A DNA stretch of 26,878 nt from Bacteroidales bacterium UBA1187 (GTDB taxonomy: Bacteria > Bacteroidota > Bacteroidia > Bacteroidales > Paludibacteraceae), in NCBI GenBank assembly GCA_002309835.1, contig DBYL01000027.1, positions 1-26,878 on the forward strand, read 5' to 3'. The translations under genes were made by a program, and so were the position numbers. The notes under the pieces are model-generated. The model was not told the DNA's origin and did no database searches. It saw only the letters and a program-made list of their open reading frames with translations. Every line of letters starts with the position of its first letter. Within the stretch, counting starts at the first letter, position 1. Below, one piece after another: positions 21,730 through 26,878 of this stretch.

Positions 21730-23243
21730 TCGGAGCTCTGGCCTGGACGCTTTGGTTCGTCTTCGCCGGCTTCGGTAACCATCAGGATCCGCTCTACTGG
21801 TTGTATAAATATACACAATTAGAGGGCGGATGGATGGCCGTAGGTACACTGCTGGCGGGCGGAGGTATAGTACGTCTGTTCGGTGCCGAACTGCTGTCGC
21901 TGCGGTTAGCAGGATGGCTGTGCGTGGTAGGCGCGATAGCGCTGCCGTATTGTTGTCTGTTGACCAAAGAGCAACGGCGGGAGAATATCCATTGGTTGGC
22001 GATAGCGTATCTGCTGATGGGGTACGGGGCTTTCCAGGAGTTCAGTCCCGGCACGCTGAGTGTGCTGCTGTTGAGTGCATTGTGGGTAAGTGCGGCCAAA
22101 GCAGAAAGTGGAAAGAGGAAAGCGGAAAGTGTTAGCGCAGTGCTTCTTGGACTGGCAGTAGCTGTGCGGTTCCCGAATATATTAGCCTTGCTGGTGCTGA
22201 TACCGATCTGGAAGAAGCGAAGTCTATGGAATATACCGATTGCGGCGGCTACGGCAGGGCTGGTGTATCTGTTGGGTTATTGGCTGGTGACACCGGCTGC
22301 GATGGATGCGGCGATGACGAGTCATGATATCTGGCCGATGATTAGCAAGTTATGGGAGAAAGGCGGATTGTTAGTGGGGTATCTGATGCTGGGATTAGGC
22401 ATCCTTGCCGTTGGCAGGAAAAGGATTAGTGGATTAGGGGGTGAAAGGATTAGAGGATTAGAGGTTAGGGGATTAGTGGTAGGCGCACTGCTCGTTTATT
22501 TCCTTGCGATGACGACGAAGGCGACGCAGTGGTATAACACGGACCTGACGTATTTCGTTTCGGCAACGTGTCTGATTATCGCTTTAAGCGCTAAACCACT
22601 CACCACTAACCATCTAACCTATGGCATAGCCATACTCATCGTCGCGACACTTGGCACCGATACCGCTTGGCTGAAACTCTTTCCGGCGGTGCTCTGTTTG
22701 CTACCTGTAGCGGGTGCGGAGCATGAAGAGCCGATGCGCAAGTATCTATGGTGGATGTGGGTGCCGATAGTGGCACTGGTGATGGTGAGACATAGCACGA
22801 ACAGCGTGGGTCGCACGGATCTGACGAAAGTACAGACGGTAAGTAGCATCGCGCCGTACAGTTATATCGCCATCACGGAGGCGGAGGAAGCACAAATCCG
22901 TCAGTATAAGACGGATATTGAGGGATTAGAGGATGAGAGGATTAGAGGGTTAGAGGTGCTCGCGCTCGGCCAAGAGAACCATCTGATGCGTGCTGTGACG
23001 GGTTGCGAGGCCGCGAGATACAATGAGTTTTGGTCGAATATCTTCGATAGCATTTATACCGTCAAGTACAGGCCGATTATCGAGGAGGAACGACCGATTG
23101 TGTTCTGTTCGTTCTCGCCGCAGTTTAAGACCAAGAAGGAATACAAGGACCGGCAGAGCGCGATGGAGAACATGTTACGCGAAGAGGGTTATCGCGAGAT
23201 AGACAGGAGTAAATATAAATATATTATATTTATACCGGATTAG
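21690..23243 (+). CDS. GT-C-like membrane protein with four repeat insertions
   Basis: 517 residues if started at TTG 21690, which overlaps rffA by 40 bases; CTG or ATC codons just after would be unusual starts, so the exact start is uncertain. About ten hydrophobic helices, then a soluble C-terminal domain. The first loop has FGNHQDPLYWLYKYTQLEGG, an acidic/aromatic arrangement seen in GT-C glycosyltransferases. C-terminal residues include VTGCEAARYNEFWSNIFDSI and ERPIVFCSFSPQFK. It probably transfers the flipped lipid-linked sugar to an acceptor on the periplasmic side (inference). Repeat insertions lie at about residues 137-148, 243-264, 301-311 and 411-423, in predicted loops. The stop TAG is provided by a GGATTAG repeat unit. 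Confidence 0.62.
   Translation: MRRYRDILSIGLLIGALAWTLWFVFAGFGNHQDPLYWLYKYTQLEGGWMAVGTLLAGGGIVRLFGAELLSLRLAGWLCVVGAIALPYCCLLTKEQRRENIHWLAIAYLLMGYGAFQEFSPGTLSVLLLSALWVSAAKAESGKRKAESVSAVLLGLAVAVRFPNILALLVLIPIWKKRSLWNIPIAAATAGLVYLLGYWLVTPAAMDAAMTSHDIWPMISKLWEKGGLLVGYLMLGLGILAVGRKRISGLGGERIRGLEVRGLVVGALLVYFLAMTTKATQWYNTDLTYFVSATCLIIALSAKPLTTNHLTYGIAILIVATLGTDTAWLKLFPAVLCLLPVAGAEHEEPMRKYLWWMWVPIVALVMVRHSTNSVGRTDLTKVQTVSSIAPYSYIAITEAEEAQIRQYKTDIEGLEDERIRGLEVLALGQENHLMRAVTGCEAARYNEFWSNIFDSIYTVKYRPIIEEERPIVFCSFSPQFKTKKEYKDRQSAMENMLREEGYREIDRSKYKYIIFIPD
22099..22133 (+). repeat. In-frame GGAAAG repeat in membrane protein gene
   Basis: GCAGAAAGTGGAAAGAGGAA then AGCGGAAAGTG, a degenerate 7-8 base tandem array, encodes KAESGKRKAESVS in a cytoplasmic-type loop between two hydrophobic helices. 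Confidence 0.65.
22417..22481 (+). repeat. In-frame GGATTAGA repeat in membrane protein gene
   Basis: About eight units of the GGATTAGA/GGTTAGG type encode KRISGLGGERIRGLEVRGL between two hydrophobic helices. All TAG triplets are out of frame. Confidence 0.8.
22589..22622 (-). repeat. In-frame repeat of the GGTTAG family in inverted orientation
   Basis: The + strand reads TAAACCACTCACCACTAACC then ATCTAACC, i.e. the complement of GGTTAGATGGTTAGTGGTGA. It encodes AKPLTTNHLTYG, again between hydrophobic helices. This is the only inverted copy of the GGTTAG family seen inside a gene here. Confidence 0.65.
22918..22957 (+). repeat. In-frame GGATTAGA repeat near the membrane-protein C-terminal domain
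   Basis: Units GGATTAGA, GGATGAGA, GGATTAGA, GGGTTAGA encode EGLEDERIRGLEV in the soluble part, between YKTDI and LALGQENHL. Confidence 0.75.
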
Positions 23244-23280
23244 AGGATTAGAGGATTAGTGGATTAGAGAATTAGGGATT
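23238..23280 (+). repeat. Intergenic GGATTAGA array between membrane-protein gene and holA
   Basis: About five units (GGATTAGA, GGATTAGA, GGATTAGT, GGATTAGA, GAATTAGG) fill the whole spacer. The first unit carries the TAG stop of the upstream gene. The array ends at the holA ATG. Confidence 0.8.
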
Positions 23281-24336
23281 ATGATTAAAAAATTCAATGA
23301 TATCATTGCCGATTTGAAGGCAGGGAACTATGCGCCGGTGTATGTGTTATGCGGCGAGGAACCGTATTACACGGACCAGGTGTATAACTACATCGCGGAG
23401 AACGCGCTGGATGAGATGGCGCGGGAGTTTGACCAGCAGGTGGTGTACGGTCGTGACTTACAGGGCGCAGACATCTCGCCGATCATCGGTGCGGCCCGTG
23501 GTTATGCGATGATGGGTGGTCGTAAGGTGGTGATTGTGCGCGAAGCGCAAGCGGTGAAGAAATGGGATGCGTTAGCGGCGTATCTGGATAACCTGATGCC
23601 GCAGACGGTGCTCGTGATCTGCTACAACGGCAAGCCGGACAAACGGCAGGGCGTGTGGAAGAAAGCGACTGAGCATCCGCAGGTGGTGTGGCTGCAGAGC
23701 GATAAGTTACGCGACTACGAAGTAGAGCGTTGGATCAGTGCGTACATCGCGGATGTGAATAGAGGGTTAGAGGTTAATGGATTAGAGGTTAAGGGGCCGC
23801 TGCAGATCGATCCTCGAATTGCACCCTTGCTGGCTGACCATTTAGGCACAGACCTGTCGGCGATAGTAGGTGCGTTACGTAAGCTGATAGACGGCAGACC
23901 GGAAGGCGTGAACACTATCGACGCGGCGCTTGTGGAGCGGAATATCGGCATCTCGAAGGACTATAACATCATCGAGTTGCAGTCGGCGTTGATACGTGGC
24001 GATATAGTGAAAGCCAACCGCATCACGCAGTATTTCGCGAGCAGCAAGGACCATCCGATGATAAGAGAGTTAGCTCCGCTATTCACCTTCTTCTCGAACC
24101 TGCTGATGTACCATTATCTGCCTGATAAGAGTCAGGCGGTGGTGGCGAAAGAGTTGGGTATCAACCCGTATTTCGTGAAAGACTACGCCACGGCCGCGAA
24201 GCGTTATCCGGCCGGAAAGACATTTCTAATCGTGGGGTATCTGCGCGAGACGGACGCGCGGCTGAAGGGCATCAATAATCCTTCGGCGAAAGATGCGGAC
24301 CTATGGAAGGAGCTTATCTTCCGTATTATGCATTAG
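23281..24336 (+). CDS. holA: DNA polymerase III subunit delta
   Basis: 351 residues. The N-terminus IKKFNDIIADLKAGNYAPVYVLCGEEPYYTDQVYNYI is the HolA start with the [LVC]-x-GEE-P-Y signature. It continues with VVYGRDLQGADISPIIGAAR, MMGGRKVVIVREAQAVKKWD, DHLGTDLSAIVGALRKLIDG, NIGISKDYNIIELQSALIRG and the C-terminal helical collar (YLRETDARLKGINNPSAKDADLWKELI). The subunit opens the beta sliding clamp within the clamp loader and is essential in known bacteria. A GGTTAGAG insertion (NRGLEVNGLEVKG) occupies about residues 160-172, between the AAA-like region and the part that leads into the third domain. It overlaps the convergent DUF4296 gene by 36 bases. Confidence 0.9.
   Translation: MIKKFNDIIADLKAGNYAPVYVLCGEEPYYTDQVYNYIAENALDEMAREFDQQVVYGRDLQGADISPIIGAARGYAMMGGRKVVIVREAQAVKKWDALAAYLDNLMPQTVLVICYNGKPDKRQGVWKKATEHPQVVWLQSDKLRDYEVERWISAYIADVNRGLEVNGLEVKGPLQIDPRIAPLLADHLGTDLSAIVGALRKLIDGRPEGVNTIDAALVERNIGISKDYNIIELQSALIRGDIVKANRITQYFASSKDHPMIRELAPLFTFFSNLLMYHYLPDKSQAVVAKELGINPYFVKDYATAAKRYPAGKTFLIVGYLRETDARLKGINNPSAKDADLWKELIFRIMH
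23757..23795 (+). repeat. In-frame GGTTAGAG repeat in holA
   Basis: Units GGGTTAGA, GGTTAAT, GGATTAGA, GGTTAAG encode NRGLEVNGLEVKG. The phase keeps TAG triplets out of frame. It is notable because the host gene is an essential replication gene, outside the glycan cluster. Confidence 0.8.
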
Positions 24337-24846
24337 ACTATCCGGCAGCGGCTGCCATAGAGTAGGGTAACCATGCTGCGTGACCCATAGCATGCTATCT
24401 AACTGCGTCTGCGTTAAGCGCGGACGCTTTTTATTACGAACACGCGGGTGATCGTACTCGCGTAAGAAATCCGGCCGCATACGCAGTTCTTCTGCGTAGG
24501 TCTGCTCGAAAGCGTCTCCTTCGGCATGCAGTTTCGCCAGCACTTTGGGATAAATCTTATCGAAGAGTTGCGGATGGGCGGTGTACCAGACGAGCGAGGA
24601 GTCGAACTGCGCTTGGGTGATGCCGTGTTGCTCCAGTACCATGGCGTAATAGATGTTTGCCGCCTCGTCATGGCCGTACTGCAGACCGGAGATCTGGAGC
24701 AGCGCATCCGTCTTATGCAGGTCCACCAGCACGTCCCGCATCTCCCAAGAGTGCAGGATGCCCTTGGGCCTACAGGAGACAAATAGGACCGATAGGAACA
24801 GCCCTATGAGTATTTGAAATTTAATATTTGAAATTTTATATTTCAT
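24301..24846 (-). CDS. DUF4296 lipoprotein
   Basis: 181 residues. A signal peptide with a lipobox (LSVLFVSC, cysteine near residue 25) predicts a lipid-anchored protein processed by LspA, whose gene is directly upstream. The mature part (SWEMRDVLVDLHKTDALLQI, YAMVLEQHGITQAQFDSSLV, WYTAHPQLFDKIYPKVLAKL) matches DUF4296, a Bacteroidota family of unknown function commonly next to lspA. The n-region of the signal peptide (MKYKISNIKFQI) is encoded by an AATTTCAAATATTAAATTTC repeat, so the native start may have been altered by repeat insertion. The gene overlaps lspA by 11 bases and the convergent holA 3' end by 36 bases. No terminator is visible between the convergent genes. Confidence 0.8.
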   Translation of the reverse strand: MKYKISNIKFQILIGLFLSVLFVSCRPKGILHSWEMRDVLVDLHKTDALLQISGLQYGHDEAANIYYAMVLEQHGITQAQFDSSLVWYTAHPQLFDKIYPKVLAKLHAEGDAFEQTYAEELRMRPDFLREYDHPRVRNKKRPRLTQTQLDSMLWVTQHGYPTLWQPLPDSLMHNTEDKLLP

Positions 24847-25408
24847 CCTTTTTCTCTTCCTTATTCAATTCCTTTGTGTAGAAAAGGAGGATGACGATGA
24901 CGGCGCAAGTGATGCAGCTGTCTGCGAAGTTAAATACGGGGCGGAAAAACAGCACTTCGCCCGCACTGTTGCGGATAAGCGGGAAATAGAACATATCGAC
25001 CACGCGGCCGTAGAACCAACCGGCGTAACCGAACAGTTTGCCGTAGAAGACGCAGTCGATGATGTTTCCCAGCGCACCGGCGATGACGAAAGCGATCGTA
25101 GCGAGGTAACCTATCTTCGTCTCGGGTCTGCGAATCAGCACATGGGCGTACCAGCCGAGCAGACCGACGGCTACCAGACGGAAGAGCGTCAGCGCCAGTT
25201 TAGAGAACCACTCGATGCCGAAAGCCATGCCGTTATTCTCGATGAAGCACAGCCAGAACCACGAGAACACCTCGCGGCTCTCGCCTAACGCGAAATGCGT
25301 GGCGACATAGAGTTTGATGATCTGGTCGATGACCAGCGCACCCAAGACGATGCCTATTACAAGCCAAATGCGTCCTTGACGATTGACAGTCTGTCCAGTT
25401 TCTCCCAT
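24836..25408 (-). CDS. lspA: Lipoprotein signal peptidase (signal peptidase II)
   Basis: 190 residues, four membrane helices. Signature blocks: GALVIDQIIKLYVATH, FIENNGMAFGIEW, AGALGNIIDCVFYGKLFGYA and GRVVDMFYFP followed by FNFADSCITCAVIVILLF; the two aspartates in NIIDC and FNFAD are the expected catalytic pair. The enzyme cleaves the signal peptide of diacylglyceryl-modified prolipoproteins before the lipidated cysteine. The only credible start is ATG 25408, which gives a 52-base overlap with the metK 3' end. The residue after the first catalytic Asp is Cys where proteobacterial enzymes have Arg; the longer stretch between the catalytic regions is usual in this phylum. It forms an operon with metK and the DUF4296 lipoprotein gene. 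Confidence 0.92.
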   Translation of the reverse strand: MGETGQTVNRQGRIWLVIGIVLGALVIDQIIKLYVATHFALGESREVFSWFWLCFIENNGMAFGIEWFSKLALTLFRLVAVGLLGWYAHVLIRRPETKIGYLATIAFVIAGALGNIIDCVFYGKLFGYAGWFYGRVVDMFYFPLIRNSAGEVLFFRPVFNFADSCITCAVIVILLFYTKELNKEEKKDEI

Positions 25409-26610
25409 GTGAATAATTCTACTTCGCGTGTATATTCGTGATCATCAGAGTCGATGAACGTCTTCGTGACCACTTCGTTGGTGCGGCCCATATGTCCGTA
25501 ACGCGCCGTCTCTTCGTACATCGGTTGCGTGAGTTTGAGGTCGCGGATGATAGCGGCGGGACGCAGGTCGAAGAGTTCGCCTACTTTCTTAGCTATCTCG
25601 GCGTCACTGAGTGCCACTTGGGCGGTGCCGAAGGTGTTGACATAGAGTGAGACGGGTTCGGCTACGCCTATGGCGTAACTGACTTGCACGAGTGCCTCAT
25701 GCGCCACACCGGCAGCGACAAGATGCTTCGCTATCCAACGCGCCGCATAAGCGGCAGAACGGTCCACTTTCGATGGGTCTTTGCCACTGAAAGCACCACC
25801 TCCGTGTGCGCCACGGCCACCGTAGGTGTCGACGATAATCTTACGTCCCGTGAGACCCGTGTCTCCGTGCGGACCACCGATGACGAAGTTACCCGTCGGG
25901 TTGACCAGCAGCTTCGCGTTCTTATCCTCCAGGAACAACTCGAGCAGATGGCCGTAACGCGAGTCACGTTTCGCTACGCGGGGCAGGAGGATAGAGATGA
26001 TGTCGCGCTTGATCTGCTCGGGCGTCACGCCCTCATCGTGCTGGGTACTTAAAACAATCGTATCGATGCGTACGGGGCGGTTCTGTTCATCATATTCGAT
26101 GGTCACTTGGCTCTTGCTGTCCGGGCGGAGGTATGTCATCTGTTTGCCTTCCTTACGAATACGCGCGAGCGTATAAACTAAGGTGTGCGCCAGGTCGAGG
26201 GTGAGCGGCATATAGTTATCCGTCTCATCGGTTGCGTAACCGAACATCATTCCCTGGTCACCGGCACCTTGCTCCTCTTCGGTAGCACGGCTGACACCCA
26301 TGTTAATGTCCTGACTCTGGCCGTGCAGCGCGGCTAATATACCGCAACTCTCCGCTTCGAACTTATACTCGGCTTTGGTGTAACCGATCTCGGCGATCGT
26401 CTTACGGGCGATGATCTGGATGTCCACCCATCCCTTACAACTCACCTCACCGGCGATGACCACCTGACCGGTGGTGCACAGCGTCTCACAAGCCACGTGC
26501 GCAGCAGGGTCCTGCGCAAGCATGTTATCCAAGATAGCGTCCGAAATCTGGTCCGCTACCTTATCGGGGTGTCCTTCGGACACCGATTCAGATGTAAATA
26601 AGTAATGCAT
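25357..26610 (-). CDS. metK: S-adenosylmethionine synthetase
   Basis: 417 residues from ATG 26610, giving the standard start MHYLFTSESVSEGHPDKVAD; the upstream in-frame codons belong to the leader. Conserved blocks: the ATP-site histidine in GHPDK, AGEVSCKGWVDIQ, HGQSQDINMGV, EEQGAGDQGMMFGYATDET, NPTGNFVIGGPHGDTGLTGR, IIVDTYGGRGAHGGGAFSGK and DPSKVDRSAAYAARWIAK. It makes S-adenosylmethionine from methionine and ATP, in the cytoplasm. It is the first gene of a three-gene minus-strand operon (metK, lspA, DUF4296). Its leader contains a promoter, a candidate SAM-responsive aptamer and a terminator hairpin, so expression is probably controlled by feedback from its product. Confidence 0.96.
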   Translation of the reverse strand: MHYLFTSESVSEGHPDKVADQISDAILDNMLAQDPAAHVACETLCTTGQVVIAGEVSCKGWVDIQIIARKTIAEIGYTKAEYKFEAESCGILAALHGQSQDINMGVSRATEEEQGAGDQGMMFGYATDETDNYMPLTLDLAHTLVYTLARIRKEGKQMTYLRPDSKSQVTIEYDEQNRPVRIDTIVLSTQHDEGVTPEQIKRDIISILLPRVAKRDSRYGHLLELFLEDKNAKLLVNPTGNFVIGGPHGDTGLTGRKIIVDTYGGRGAHGGGAFSGKDPSKVDRSAAYAARWIAKHLVAAGVAHEALVQVSYAIGVAEPVSLYVNTFGTAQVALSDAEIAKKVGELFDLRPAAIIRDLKLTQPMYEETARYGHMGRTNEVVTKTFIDSDDHEYTREVELFTWEKLDRLSIVKDAFGL

Positions 26611-26621
26611 TGTTTGTGTTT

Positions 26622-26657
26622 CAAAAAAAATCCACAAGCGACTGTTTGAGCTTGTGG
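26622..26657 (-). terminator. Intrinsic terminator/attenuator in the metK leader
   Basis: On the - strand CCACAAGC (+26650-26657) pairs perfectly with GCTTGTGG (+26632-26639) around a 10-base loop, followed after one A by eight T (+26623-26630). It lies between the promoter and metK, 12 bases before the start codon, so it would stop metK transcription early, i.e. an attenuator. It is not an end-of-gene terminator for the divergent gene. Confidence 0.75.
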
Positions 26658-26660
26658 CAT

Positions 26661-26712
26661 CGTTTTTAGCATTATTTTAACGAGGTTGCAAGCAGTCAAA
26701 TTTATCCTCGAT
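26661..26712 (-). promoter_or_regulatory. Candidate SAM-II-like riboswitch aptamer upstream of metK
   Basis: On the - strand, CGAGG (+26706-26710) pairs with CCTCG (+26681-26685), enclosing a 20-base loop that has a TTT run and ends in TTGCAA. An A-rich stretch and GCTAAAAA (+26663-26670) follow. In SAM-II the same order is seen: a short P1, a U-rich loop segment, UUGCAA just before the 3' side of P1, then an A-rich part and GCUAAA, whose GC pairs back to the UUGC to form the pseudoknot. That comparison is from memory. The second pseudoknot helix is not obvious here, so it may be a variant or a related class (SAM-V-like). The position before metK fits a SAM sensor. Confidence 0.5.
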
Positions 26713-26725
26713 CCAAAATCGGGTG

Positions 26726-26757
26726 CAAAATTACTACAAAAATTGCATATATGCAAA
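26726..26757 (-). promoter_or_regulatory. Bacteroidota-type promoter for the metK operon
   Basis: On the - strand TTTG (+26754-26757), 20 bases, then TAATTTTG (+26726-26733) matches TTTG-N19-21-TAnnTTTG exactly. The predicted transcription start is near +26719, giving a leader of about 110 bases that begins just before the candidate aptamer. Confidence 0.7.
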
Positions 26758-26774
26758 TTTTTATGCGAAAAATC

Positions 26775-26805
26775 TTGCAAATTTGAAAAATTTGTTGTAA
26801 ATTTG
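26775..26805 (+). promoter_or_regulatory. Bacteroidota-type promoter for the HPF-like gene
   Basis: TTG (26775-26777), 20 bases, then TAAATTTG (26798-26805) fits the consensus. The predicted start near 26812 gives an A-rich leader of about 29 bases before ATG 26841. It faces away from the metK promoter; the two -33 regions are under 20 bases apart. Confidence 0.6.
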
Positions 26806-26840
26806 CAGCAAATTTTAAAACAACTAAAAAATACAATACT

Positions 26841-26878
26841 ATGAACGTAACGATTAATGCCGTAAATTTCGAGATGGC
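26841..26878 (+). CDS. HPF/RaiA-like ribosome hibernation factor, N-terminal fragment
   Basis: Only the first twelve codons are inside the window (MNVTINAVNFEM). The pattern of an initial beta strand with alternating residues followed by N-F-E is like the start of HPF/RaiA-family ribosome-associated proteins, which stabilise inactive ribosomes under slow growth. This is a weak call from a short piece; the promoter and A-rich leader upstream support it being a real gene start whatever its identity. Confidence 0.45.
   Translation, partial: MNVTINAVNFEM

Noticed and set aside
23238..23280. CRISPR-like array
   Set aside because: Units are 7-8 bases, degenerate and directly adjacent without spacers; no cas genes are present.
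26697..26704. A second TAnnTTTG match (TAAATTTG on the - strand) with TTTG 21 bases upstream, before metK
   Set aside because: It lies inside the loop of the candidate aptamer, and transcripts from it would lack the 5' side of P1. The upstream promoter fits better; this one may be coincidence in AT-rich sequence.

Overview
The window looks like a chromosome segment of an uncultured member of the Bacteroidales (phylum Bacteroidota). The basis is the metK-lspA-DUF4296 lipoprotein gene order, promoters of the TTTG-N20-TAnnTTTG type, few Shine-Dalgarno sequences, and the glycan gene families present. No 16S or other species marker is in the window, so this is inference.

Layout. Positions 1-1071 hold the end of a DNA adenine methylase-like gene and a two-helix membrane protein of unknown function. 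Positions 1224-23243 are a surface-glycan cluster, all on the + strand: three large GT-C-like membrane proteins, a GT4 and a GT2 glycosyltransferase, a glutamine-dependent asparagine synthetase, an AspC-type aminotransferase, a FemAB/GNAT-like protein, a DUF354 protein, a UDP-GlcNAc 2-epimerase, a phosphoglycosyl transferase, an NTP_transf_5 nucleotidyltransferase, an ATP-grasp ligase, a NeuD/PglD-type acyltransferase, an ArnE/ArnF-like flippase pair and an RffA/WecE-type sugar aminotransferase. Positions 23281-26878 are housekeeping: holA on +, then DUF4296 lipoprotein, lspA and metK on -, and the first codons of an HPF/RaiA-like gene on +.

The genes suggest synthesis of a glycan that contains a 4-amino-4,6-dideoxy sugar (rffA) and probably an N-acetylmannosamine-type residue (epimerase), with amide or amino-acid decoration. 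The GT2, small flippase pair and GT-C enzymes resemble a three-part Gtr/Arn system that transfers lipid-linked sugars on the periplasmic side.

The most unusual content is repeats. (1) Every gap over 200 bases inside the cluster contains a structured element that folds by eye as a cloverleaf: a closing stem, a first hairpin with a 5-base loop, a long middle arm capped by CTYG-loop-CRAG and followed by CWYCCAG, and a third hairpin with a 3-4 base loop. Stem sequences differ between copies while pairing is kept. Two copies are paired with an inverted second cloverleaf, one is truncated, and one lies in frame inside the NTP_transf_5 gene. (2) Short palindromes and degenerate 7-9 base tandem repeats are inserted in frame in about ten genes, including holA; one palindrome occurs in opposite orientations in two different aminotransferase genes. 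(3) The metK leader has a SAM-II-like fold, a terminator hairpin with an 8-T tract, and a possible antiterminator pairing. All folds were worked out by eye, without energy calculation or database search.
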